64,000 nucleotides of DNA from Providencia stuartii (GTDB taxonomy: Bacteria > Pseudomonadota > Gammaproteobacteria > Enterobacterales > Enterobacteriaceae): the NCBI GenBank assembly GCA_900455155.1, contig UGUC01000003.1:124001-188000 (forward strand), read 5' to 3'. The notes beneath the pieces were generated by a model. It did not search any database. It was not told the origin of the DNA and worked only from the letters and a program-made list of their open reading frames with translations. Both the position numbers and the translations under genes were made by a program. The stretch's first letter is position 1, and the number at the start of each line of letters is the position of its first letter. Positions 48,247-57,687 of the stretch are shown here, piece after piece.

Positions 48247-49132
48247 TTAATTAGTTATATGCTGAACCTGTGGATGCGTAAATGAATTTGTAGATAAGAA
48301 ACGTGGTATATCACGGTACTTTTCAATAAGCGCTAACGCAATTGCCTCAGTTTCAGCATCGGCTTTTCCATCAATGTTCCGTGGGCGGAAATGCATTTGG
48401 AATGCGCTAATGATCCGTTGCGTCTGCCCATCCAGCTCCCCTGATAGCGGAATTTCCGCATAGCCATAAAACCTTAGCGCCTTCTGTAACAATAGCACAT
48501 TACTCGGCTCGTCTTTCCCTCTATTCGACAAATAACCTTTTACTGTCGCAGCATCAGGCCATGCGCCAATGCCTTGTTTCGCCAATTCTTCCCATGGAAA
48601 GGCTCTACCGGGGTCCTCTTTGCGTAATGGCGCAATATCACTATGCCCGATGATATTTTGCGCAGGGATATTATAGCGCTGCATAATATCTTTCACTAAC
48701 GGGATTAAAGCTAAAATTTGCGACTGATTAAAAGGAGCCCATATTTTACGGCCATTCTGATCCGTGGAAAAACCTGAATTCACAATTTCAATACCAATTG
48801 AAGTATCATTCAAATTACTGCTATTTAGCCAATGGCTATCACCAGCATGCCATGCCTTTAGCGATTCCGGCACTAGCTGTAATACCACGGGCTTATTATT
48901 TTCCTGTGAGGGAGTACTTGGGATCAGATAATGGGAACTCACATTACCTTTAGTGAGCAGATAGATAGATTGATTGTCATCAGACACTGTATAGTGCAAA
49001 ACCACATATTGGACCCTTTCACTCGTATTGCGTGACGGATAGCGATTATCAACATAGTATCCCTGCCGTGGTGACAGCGGTTGAACAACCTGAAATAATA
49101 AAAACCATTAGAATTAATAAATAACGGATCAT
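48247..49132 (-). pseudogene. amiD: AmiD-type N-acetylmuramoyl-L-alanine amidase lipoprotein, frameshifted as sequenced
   Basis: The main frame (49005-48247) matches the zinc amidase AmiD: VVLHYT (zinc His), VSSHYLIP, WHAGDSHW, LNDTSIGIEIVN, IIGHSDIAP with RKEDPG (second His and catalytic residues), and a C-terminal peptidoglycan-binding-like domain ending with FQMHFRP. The N-terminus lies in another frame from the ATG at 49132 and has a lipoprotein signal (IISGC, Cys16). One base too many at the CCC 49061-49063 (GGG on the coding strand) separates them. Correction gives 294 residues. It would cleave anhydro-muropeptides at the outer membrane. Confidence 0.75.
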
Positions 49133-50048
49133 TCAATCTGTCCTTATAGCCCCTATGTTAAATTGACAGGCATTCTACCTATTTATTTGTTTACAAAGAA
49201 TACACAAAATAAATATAGACGATTATCTAAGCTAAATCGCCAAGAAAAATAGGGCATTATCCATATTAAAAAAACGATTGAAATACCTTTTTTACCCATG
49301 CTTAAGCCAAAATGCGTAACCGTTATTTTGAGCATTTTAACCGTTCGATTCAGGCTATCATATACACGGAAAATGCTTTATAGCCTGCACGGCATCCTTA
49401 CCTTAAATGGGTTGATTATTTTATCTCTAATTTGTTTCAAAAGAATTTAGCATAAGTTTAATTCATTGGTTTAGGTTACCATTATCAATCTAGTTACTAT
49501 TTTACTTTAATCAAATATAGCCTTTATTTGGTTAATAGTTAAAACCAAAACCTAATAAAAGGGTAAAAATACGAAAACGGTCTGGTTTCTTTAAAATAAA
49601 ATTATCAAAAATTGATATGATAGATGATTAATTTTAGAATAATTTATAATTAATCTGATAAAAAATAATCAATCGGAATACTTTATTAAGTATAAACCAC
49701 ATGTTTATTTATCTAGTCTTGATAGTTCAGATATAAGTTGACCTTCAATCGCGATTATTTATCCGATGTATAACGAAAGAGTCATGGATGACTAAGGTAA
49801 ATAAGCATACCTTGAGTGATATATTCACCAATTATATTAGTATATTTTACAGTTTGAGTGGGTAACCGATAATTTAATACCAGTTACCCATAGAGGTGCT
49901 CGAACACATATTACGCGTTGATAACTAGTCACATTGACTATATTAGATTAAAATTATTAACAAAGTTTTAGTCTTTATCAGAACAGCCTAAAAATTCCTC
50001 TAATAAATTAGAGAATCTCGTCAGACCTCCTAATCTCAAATAAATTTC
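49133..50048. other. AT-rich region without genes between amiD and the MrpJ-like gene
   Basis: About 900 bases, very AT-rich, with no frame of useful length and no recognised RNA or repeat. It separates the housekeeping genes from the orphan regulator. Confidence 0.5.
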
Positions 50049-50324
50049 CTATTCTATTGATGTATAGAAAGTTCGCTTCTCATGTTCAACTTCTGTCGTA
50101 ATAATCCTCACAATATCTTTAACATCAATATCTAAAAACACAATAATTTCAATAAGTTTATCTAAACTCAATTTATTTACGCCACGCTCATAACGCGAGA
50201 TTTGTTGCTGACTTAAATTAATAATATTTGCTAATTCGTGACCAGATAATCCTCTTTTCATTCTTGCTTGACGCAAATGGTGACCTAATAAAGCATACAC
50301 ATCTTCTCTTTTTTTTATCGCCAT
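50049..50324 (-). CDS. XRE-family helix-turn-helix regulator, MrpJ-like
   Basis: The 91-residue protein is almost entirely one HTH_3 domain: LRQARMKRGLSGHELANIINLSQQQISRYERGVNKLSL, then a short C-terminal helix. The SQQQISRYERG recognition helix is characteristic of MrpJ and its paralogues in Proteus and Providencia, which usually sit at the ends of fimbrial operons and repress flagellar genes. This copy is not beside a fimbrial operon. AT-rich gaps of about 900 and 470 bases flank it. GGAGAG lies upstream of the ATG. Confidence 0.75.
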   Translation of the reverse strand: MAIKKREDVYALLGHHLRQARMKRGLSGHELANIINLSQQQISRYERGVNKLSLDKLIEIIVFLDIDVKDIVRIITTEVEHEKRTFYTSIE

Positions 50325-50796
50325 ATCCCTCTCCTAGAAAAGGAAATAATATTATTTTATTAGCCCAACTATTATAGAATTTCCCCCCCCTCTTTAAAAA
50401 TAGTTATCAGCAATCAAAATTTAACATATTGATAGTTAATAGTTATCATTCATTTTATTAAACAAATTTATTCCTTTTTTAAAAAAGCAATTCATTGCTT
50501 TTTAATCATTTTTTTATTTTTATCACGCCTACAATTAGTTTTATAGTTAATTATTTATACTTAATATTTTAATAACTATTTACACTTTAAATAACTCTAG
50601 AAATAGTTAGACACTTTAAACAATATTTAGAATTCCTGAAAAATGAGTAACAACAATCCATAATATGAGGTAGATCATAATTTATGAATTAAATATTAAA
50701 TTAAATCCAATTCAAATTGAATACAGTCAGCTCCATAAAGATATATTTAAAGCTGTAAATTTAACTAATGGCGATATCAGAACTTGAAGTAATCCC
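50325..50796. other. AT-rich region upstream of the MrpJ-like gene
   Basis: About 470 bases of extremely AT-rich sequence with poly-T and poly-A runs (for example around 50480-50520). It contains no gene. The promoter of the minus-strand MrpJ-like gene should be at its left end. It may be an H-NS target, inferred from composition. Confidence 0.45.
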
Positions 50797-51585
50797 CTAA
50801 TATCCAGTCGATGAGTCTACAGTGGATCTGACGACAATGATCCCAGCCTTACCACGCAAATAGCGCATTAACTCTATATCCATAACTTGCAAATTAAGTT
50901 TTAATGAGGAAGCATTTCTAAAATAAATTTTACCGCCCTGACGAATAGCAATCCCAACGTGACTTACATCTAGCCCAGCCCGATTAGCATAAATCCCAAT
51001 ATAATCCCCTGTCTGTAGCGCATCCAACACAGCCTCATCGATATACTCTGTCGGTATATAGCTGACTACGCGTTTCGTTACCGGTAGACCTTGAATAAAG
51101 CGCTGCCCATGACTTTTTAAATTAAGATTTTTATACACCTGAACTGCGTTAGGGCTGATGGTTTGGGTGATATCAAACACCATACCATCGTTTTGATACA
51201 ACCAATCGGTGAAAAAATGCCGTCGATTCACATAGGAGATATTATCTTGCGTATAACGGATATTTTTTAGATTATGAATAAAATCATCATAATTCTCTGA
51301 TCTTTTAAATGCTTCTGTATATTCAATAAAAGTCATGCAATCCATTGATTTTAAATTTATAACCAACGTTTCTTTCGCCGAAAAAGAAGCGTTCAACGTG
51401 TGACTGTTATAAGGCGTGCCTAGCAATGTTTCCGTTATCACTTTAACCCGCTGCTCTTCATTCAGTCCTTTTGTACGTTGCTGAATATCATTGAGTATTG
51501 ATAGCGAGCCTGATTCCAATACCGTCTCTGCATATGTTAAAGACGATGTGAACAGTAATGCCACTGCAATAAACCGTTTTAGCAT
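50797..51585 (-). CDS. DUF1460-family exported protein, probable peptidoglycan-related cysteine hydrolase
   Basis: The ATG at 51585 gives 262 residues with a signal peptide ending LTYA (residue about 19). A TTG-started extension of ten residues is less likely. The DUF1460 fold is related to NlpC/P60-type hydrolases. The candidate catalytic Cys is in KSMDCMTFIEYTEAF, and a matching His lies in DVSHVGIAI. A conserved LQTGDYIGIY segment precedes it. Some DUF1460 proteins have N-acetylmuramoyl-L-alanine amidase activity. The exact substrate here is unknown. Confidence 0.65.
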   Translation of the reverse strand: MLKRFIAVALLFTSSLTYAETVLESGSLSILNDIQQRTKGLNEEQRVKVITETLLGTPYNSHTLNASFSAKETLVINLKSMDCMTFIEYTEAFKRSENYDDFIHNLKNIRYTQDNISYVNRRHFFTDWLYQNDGMVFDITQTISPNAVQVYKNLNLKSHGQRFIQGLPVTKRVVSYIPTEYIDEAVLDALQTGDYIGIYANRAGLDVSHVGIAIRQGGKIYFRNASSLKLNLQVMDIELMRYLRGKAGIIVVRSTVDSSTGY

Positions 51586-51784
51586 GAATCCCCGACTATA
51601 GACCTTCTTTCTCAATCAATGTGTAAGCCTATTACTAGACCACAAATCATTCACAAAATTCAGCCTATTAATCGAAAACAGCACAATTTTCCCTCAATCA
51701 ACAAGTCAAGCAATCTTGATTCAGATCACAGATACTTCGAAATCTGTCCACGATCCATTGCAACTCTATGCGTTTCAATTAACA

Positions 51785-51800
51785 ATGTTACCGGTAACAT
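51785..51800. promoter_or_regulatory. GntR operator upstream of edd-eda
   Basis: ATGTTACCGGTAACAT is a perfect 16-bp palindrome and a better match to the GntR site than either copy at gntKU (9905-9931). It lies about 90 bases upstream of edd. Confidence 0.85.
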
Positions 51801-51888
51801 ACCGCTAAACAAATAAAGTCTCTTCAGCGCCCTTATTTGATAAATGCGTGTTGGTAGATAAAAAGTCTCTGTGATGAGGTTAGTAATT

Positions 51889-53739
51889 ATGAGCAATTCC
51901 AATAAGATAGAGAGCGGTTATTCCTCCGTTCATCCTGAAATAATGCGGATCACCAAACGTATTATCGCTCGCTCAAAAAAAACAAGAGAGCATTACCTAC
52001 ACAAAATTGAGCAAGCACGTAGTACAACCGTTCATCGTGCAGAACTTGCTTGTGGTAACCTCGCTCATGGATTTGCAGCCTGCCAACCTGAAGATAAGAA
52101 GATCCTCAAAAGCATGACACGCTCTGATATTGCGATCATTAACTCTTATAATGATATGCTGTCAGCTCACCGCCCCTATGACAATTACCCTGAGCGTCTG
52201 AAAAAAGCGTTACTCGAATCGGGTGCTATTGGGCAAGTTGCCGCCGGCGTGCCTGCAATGTGTGATGGTGTAACTCAAGGGCAAGATGGCATGGAATTGT
52301 CTCTGCTAAGCCGTGATGTGATTGCAATGTCTACCGCAATTGGCCTTTCACATAATATGTTTGACGGCGCGTTATACCTTGGGATCTGCGATAAAATTGT
52401 GCCCGGCCTCATGATTGGTGCCTTGTCCTTTGGTCACCTTCCCGCTATTTTTGTTCCTGCCGGCCCAATGGCAACAGGGTTACCAAATAAAGAAAAAGTC
52501 CGCATCCGCCAGCTATATGTTGAAGGCAAAGTAGATAGAAACGCGCTATTAGAAGCTGAAGCTGCCTCTTATCATGGTATTGGCACCTGTACCTTTTACG
52601 GTACCGCAAACTCTAACCAAATGGTCATGGAGGTTATGGGTCTACATTTACCGGGGGCCTCTTTTGTTCAGCCGGATACCCCCTTACGCGACGCCTTAAC
52701 CGAGGCAGCAGCACGCCAAATTACTCGTTTAACCGAACAATCAGGTAATTACCTGCCAATAGGCCAATTAATTGACGAAAAGGTCATTGTGAATGGTATT
52801 ATCGCCTTACTTGCAACTGGCGGTTCAACTAATTTAACTATGCACCTAGTGGCTATTGCACGAGCAGCAGGGATCATCATTAATTGGGATGATTTCTCTG
52901 AGCTATCAGCAGTGATCCCATTAATCTGCCGCATTTACCCCAATGGTCAAGCAGATATAAATCAATTTCAAGCCGCAGGCGGAGTACCTCTCCTTATCCG
53001 CCAGCTCTTATCCAAAGGATTACTCCATCACGACGTTCATACTGTTGCTGGTGATGGCCTCTCGCGCTACACCATGGAGCCTTGGCTAGACAACGGTCAT
53101 TTAGCGTGGCGTGACGGCCCCGATACCTCCTTTGACTTGAACGTCATCGCAGATATTAATCAGCCATTTTCCCATCATGGTGGTACAAAAGTTTTATCAG
53201 GGAATTTAGGACGCGCCGTCATGAAAACCTCCGCAATACCGGAAGCGAATCAAATCATTGAAGCTCCTGCTGTCGTCTTCAATAACCAACACGATATTTT
53301 GCCGCTGTTTGAGTCTGGGGAATTAGATCGTGATTGCGTCATTGTTGTCCGTTTCCAAGGCCCATCTGCAAATGGTATGCCTGAACTCCATAAACTCATG
53401 CCTCCATTAGGGGTTCTTATGGATAGAGGTTATAAAGTTGCACTAGTAACAGACGGTCGATTATCCGGCGCATCAGGTAAGGTTCCTTCGGCCATCCATG
53501 TCACCCCGGAAGCACATAATGGCGGTTTACTGGCTAAGGTGGAAAATGGCGATATCATTCGTGTGAATGGTGTAACGGGTGAATTGACTCTGCGAGTCGA
53601 TGAACCAACACTCGCCGCTCGTCAGGCTTATCAACCAGATTTAAGTGCCCAACGTTCAGGCTGTGGTCGAGAGCTCTTTAGTGCATTAAGAAACCACTTC
53701 TCGGGTGCCGAAGAAGGGGCTTGTAGTCTCGATTTTTAA
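51889..53739 (+). CDS. edd: 6-phosphogluconate dehydratase Edd
   Basis: The 616-residue iron-sulfur enzyme converts 6-phosphogluconate to KDPG in the Entner-Doudoroff pathway. It follows E. coli Edd closely (LACGNLAHGFAACQPEDKK, AMCDGVTQGQDGMELSLLSRD, ATGGSTNLTMHLVAIARAAG, TDGRLSGASGKVPSAIHVTPEA). The Cys residues expected to hold the cluster are in those first two segments and at GICDKIVPG. The start is the ATG at 51889, eight bases after GAGGT. An earlier in-frame ATG at 51871 lacks a site. eda follows after 25 bases. Confidence 0.95.
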   Translation: MSNSNKIESGYSSVHPEIMRITKRIIARSKKTREHYLHKIEQARSTTVHRAELACGNLAHGFAACQPEDKKILKSMTRSDIAIINSYNDMLSAHRPYDNYPERLKKALLESGAIGQVAAGVPAMCDGVTQGQDGMELSLLSRDVIAMSTAIGLSHNMFDGALYLGICDKIVPGLMIGALSFGHLPAIFVPAGPMATGLPNKEKVRIRQLYVEGKVDRNALLEAEAASYHGIGTCTFYGTANSNQMVMEVMGLHLPGASFVQPDTPLRDALTEAAARQITRLTEQSGNYLPIGQLIDEKVIVNGIIALLATGGSTNLTMHLVAIARAAGIIINWDDFSELSAVIPLICRIYPNGQADINQFQAAGGVPLLIRQLLSKGLLHHDVHTVAGDGLSRYTMEPWLDNGHLAWRDGPDTSFDLNVIADINQPFSHHGGTKVLSGNLGRAVMKTSAIPEANQIIEAPAVVFNNQHDILPLFESGELDRDCVIVVRFQGPSANGMPELHKLMPPLGVLMDRGYKVALVTDGRLSGASGKVPSAIHVTPEAHNGGLLAKVENGDIIRVNGVTGELTLRVDEPTLAARQAYQPDLSAQRSGCGRELFSALRNHFSGAEEGACSLDF

Positions 53740-53764
53740 CTCCTTCAGTGAATAGGAAAAGATT

Positions 53765-54406
53765 ATGCATAATTGGAAGTTAGCTGCTGCAGATGTACTC
53801 AATGCAGGCCCTGTCGTTCCCGTCATTGTGATCAATAAACTTGAACAGGCGGTTCCTCTCGCAAAAGCACTGGTAAAAGGGGGAATTAGAGTACTTGAAG
53901 TGACACTGCGTACTGAGTGTGCCATTGATGCAATTCGTCTTATTGCCAATGAAGTGCCCGAGGCGATGATCGGAGCAGGCACTGTGATTAATGCTCAACA
54001 ACTCACTGCCGTCACTGAGGCTGGCGCCCAATTCGCTATTAGCCCAGGTCTTACCGAAGAATTACTCAGTGCAGCAACAAAAGGTTGTATCCCTCTAATT
54101 CCAGGTATATCAACCGTTTCAGAATTAATGCTCGGTATGAATTATGGCTTAAAAGAGTTTAAATTCTTCCCTGCCGAAGCCAATGGCGGTGTAAAAGCAT
54201 TAAAGGCAATTGCCGGCCCCTTCTCACAAGTTAAATTTTGTCCAACGGGTGGAATATCGCCAGCTAACTACCGCGATTACCTCGCCTTGAAAAGTGTATT
54301 ATGTATCGGTGGTTCATGGTTAGTGCCAGAAGATGCCCTTGAAGCCGGTGATTATCAACGAATCACTCAATTGGCAGAAGAAGCGATTAAAGGCGCTCAG
54401 CAATAA
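53765..54406 (+). CDS. eda: KDPG aldolase Eda
   Basis: The 213-residue class I aldolase splits KDPG into pyruvate and glyceraldehyde 3-phosphate. Signatures are the catalytic Glu in [11 protein letters not shown], the IGAGTV segment, and the Schiff-base Lys in [12 protein letters not shown]. It is the second gene of edd-eda, under the GntR operator at 51785. Together with gntK and gntU it makes a gluconate catabolic route. Confidence 0.95.
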   Translation: MHNWKLAAADVLNAGPVVPVIVINKLEQAVPLAKALVKGGIRVLEVTLRTECAIDAIRLIANEVPEAMIGAGTVINAQQLTAVTEAGAQFAISPGLTEELLSAATKGCIPLIPGISTVSELMLGMNYGLKEFKFFPAEANGGVKALKAIAGPFSQVKFCPTGGISPANYRDYLALKSVLCIGGSWLVPEDALEAGDYQRITQLAEEAIKGAQQ

Positions 54407-54428
54407 TTAAATTTGATATATCAATATG

Positions 54429-54457
54429 AGCCAGAGTATCCCAATACTGTGGCTCTA
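54429..54457. terminator. Hairpin between eda and aceK
   Basis: GAGCCA-AGTAT and ATACT-TGGCTC form a stem with one mismatch around CCCA (54429-54454), followed by TATTTGC. It lies between convergent genes. Confidence 0.5.
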
Positions 54458-54467
54458 TTTGCTTAAC

Positions 54468-56220
54468 TCAGCCACTAAGTCGCTGCATTGGCTCCTGTCC
54501 AAAACGTAAACTAAAGCGCAAATCTTCTCGATAAGCATAGACGTCCTCGATATAGCCGCTGCGGATCCTATTTTGTAAGCCTTGCCAATATTCTGCCGTA
54601 AATAAGTTGGCATGCCGCTTCTGTAAATAACCGCGTATTTTAGGGTCTTGGCATAAAAATAACGCAAACTCCTCTGGAAAAACATCCTGCCTCTCCCACG
54701 CTGTACCAAGGCTCCCCCGAAAGTTCTTGCTCTGGGTACATAGGTTCAGGGATCTTCCTAAAATTTACTTCGGTCATATAGCAAATTTCATCATAGTCAT
54801 AAAAAACAACGCGGCCATGACGTGTCACACCAAAATTTTTAAATAACATATCGCCTGGAAAAATATTTGCTGCCGCTAGCTGTTTTATCGCCTGACCATA
54901 CTCATCAATCACATGATGTAATTGCGCTTCGTCAGCCTCATCCATATAAATATTTAATGGCGTCATCTTCCGTTCCATATACAAATGACGGATCAATATT
55001 TTGTCGCCTAAATCTTCTATCAGGGAAGGGGCTTCCTTAAGTAATTCCGCCATCAGTTCATCACTGATATAACGCTTTTCAATAATAAAGTTTTCAAATT
55101 CTTGGGTATCCGCCATTCGCCCAACCCTATCGTGTTCTTTAACAAGCCGATAGCACTCCTGTACACGTTCCCTCGTGACCTCTTTTTGTGGAGCAAACTC
55201 ATCTTTAATCAATTTAAATACGCGATCAAAAGAAGGCGAAGTGAATACCAACATTACCATTCCCTTCACACCAGGCGCTATCGTGAACTGTTCTCGAGAA
55301 AAATTAATAAAAGCCAGATATTCACGATAGTACTCCGTCTTTCCATGTTTTTGGCAGCCAATTGCCATATACAGTTCAGCAATAGATTTACTCGGTAAAA
55401 TTTCCCGTAACCAAAAAACCAATGCGGCTGGAAATGGGGCATAAACCATAAAATAAGAGCGAGCAAAACCAAAGACGATGCTGGCTTCATCAAACCCCGT
55501 TAAACAGGTATCAACATAAATTTTGTGGTCAGCGTCGTGATGAATAGGTAATAAAAAGGGGTGAACTTCATTATTAATGACTAATTTTCCCACCAGCCAC
55601 GCTGCCTTATTTCTATAAAACAATTCATTCGCAATCTGGAAAGTAACCGTTTCATTGCGAATATTAGGGAATCGTTCTATTAGGCTCTCAACAATGCATT
55701 GCACATCCCAACTTAAAGAGCGCCACTGCAAACGTAGCGGCAATGCACTTAGCACTTCTTCCAGTACATTAAACAAACTGTCTTTAACCGGATATTCTCG
55801 AGCTAATGGCCTAGGCAGGTCACTAAAACGCCGAGCTGGCTGAGAGGTAAAAATAAATAAGTTGTCTTGCGTCAGTTCCCGATGCTGGAACAAACGACAA
55901 TACACCGAATTAAAAAAACTTTCTGCAATCTCAAAACGCGGGTAATGCGGTAACAATGCCGTGTATACCCGTTTAATATTCGAAAGCATTTCTGGCGTTA
56001 ATGACTGAACCAAACCCATAAATTGTAACTGAGCCACGACTAACCCTACATGGTGGTCATACAACTGTATTCTTTGTTTCATCGCATCTTGAATAGCATG
56101 CCAATCTGCCCGTTCAAATCGTTCCTGTGCACCTGATGTAATCTCTAAAAAACGACCATACTGAGCATCAAAACCTTGTAAAATGGTTTGAGAAATTATC
56201 TGTTCAGTCGATAGTGTCAT
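54468..56220 (-). pseudogene. aceK: Isocitrate dehydrogenase kinase/phosphatase AceK, frameshifted as sequenced
   Basis: The ATG at 56220 (AGGAG five bases upstream) begins an almost full-length AceK. The ATP-binding region ([25 protein letters not shown], then [23 protein letters not shown]) and the kinase-like core ([27 protein letters not shown]) are present. Near the C-terminus the frame shifts after WYSV. The remaining 80 codons ([15 protein letters not shown] onward) are in another frame, with a stop at 54468-54470. One base too many at CCC 54695-54697 is responsible. Correction gives about 583 residues (E. coli 578). AceK inactivates isocitrate dehydrogenase to divert isocitrate to the glyoxylate bypass. 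Confidence 0.8.
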
Positions 56221-56325
56221 AGTAGCTCCTGACAAAAAACGGCACTCGAAAGTGCCGGTAAAACAAAAAACAGATACATATGAACAAAAGAAAAATATGC
56301 GCGGCTTAATGAAAGAAATTTCTGG

Positions 56326-57634
56326 TTAAAACTGCTCTTCTTCCGTCGAACCTGTCAGCGCAGTGACTGACGATGTTCCACCTTGGATCACAGTCGTTAC
56401 CTTATCAAAATAACCCGTTCCCACCTCCTGCTGATGCGAAGAGAAGGTATAACCCTTATCAATCGCAGCAAACTCACGCTCCTGAACTTTCTCTACGTAG
56501 TGCTTCATACCTTCACCTTGTGCATACGCATGAGCTAAATCAAACATGTTAAACCACATGCTATGAATACCCGCCAATGTGATAAACTGGAAGCGGTAAC
56601 CCATCGCTGAAAGCTCATCTTGGAAGCGAGCAATCGTCGCATCGTCCAAGTTTCTCTTCCAGTTAAAGGAAGGTGAGCAATTATAAGCCAGTAATTTACC
56701 CGGGTATTTCGCGTGGATCGCCTCGGCAAATTGGCGAGCCGCCTCTAAATCAGGTTTTGATGTTTCACACCAGACCAAATCAGCATATGGCGCGTAAGCG
56801 AGCCCACGGCTAATGGCTTGCTCAATGCCCGCTTTAGTACGGAAAAAGCCTTCGTTGGTTCTTTCCCCTGTAATAAATTCGGCATCATACGGGTCGCAAT
56901 CCGACGTTAAAAGATCGGCGGCGTCTGCATCCGTTCTCGCGATTAAAATCGTTGGTACTCCCGACACATCCGCTGCTAAACGAGCCGCAACTAACTTTTG
57001 TATCGCCTCTTGGGTTGGTACTAGTACCTTTCCACCCATATGACCACATTTTTTAACCGCCGCGAGCTGATCTTCAAAATGTACCGCAGCAGCTCCCGCT
57101 TCAATCATACCTTTCATTAGTTCAAAGGCATTTAGCACCCCACCAAATCCCGCTTCAGCATCAGCAACGATAGGGAGGAAGAAATCAATGTATTCCTTAT
57201 TTTCTGGCCCAATCCCATTAGCCCATTGAATTTGATCCGCCCGACGGAACGTGTTGTTTATCTTTTTCACGACCGAAGGAACCGAATCGACCGGGTATAA
57301 CGATTGGTCAGGGTACATACTTGATGCCGTGTTCGCATCCGCTGCCACTTGCCAGCCAGAAAGATAAATAGCTTCAATTCCCGCTTTGGCTTGCTGTAAT
57401 GCTTGTCCCCCCCGTTAAGGCACCTAAGGCATTCACATAACCTTTTTTAGAATGGCCATGGAGTTGATCCCATAACCTTTGTGCCCCTCTGGTCGCTAGA
57501 GTATGTTCTGGGTTAACTGAACCACGCAGCTTCACCACTTCTTCAGCACTATAAGGGCGAGTGATCCCTTCCCAACGTGCTTTTTTCCACTCATTCTCTA
57601 ATTGGGCAATCTGCTCTGCGCGTGATATCGTCAT
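56326..57634 (-). pseudogene. aceA: Isocitrate lyase AceA, frameshifted as sequenced
   Basis: The enzyme cleaves isocitrate to glyoxylate and succinate. The N-terminal 75 codons from 57634 (MTISRAEQIAQLENEWKKARW, LRGSVNPEHTLA) are intact up to the glycine-rich NALGALTGG. The frame is then lost in a seven-C run (57407-57413, G run on the coding strand). The body (57348-56326) carries the catalytic [14 protein letters not shown] signature and NCSPSFNW. Removing one base restores 435 residues (E. coli 434). This is the middle gene of aceBAK. Confidence 0.85.
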
Positions 57635-57687
57635 GTTCGTATTCCTTATAATTTAAGTAGGGCCTATCGGAACGGCTTTAATCGTGT

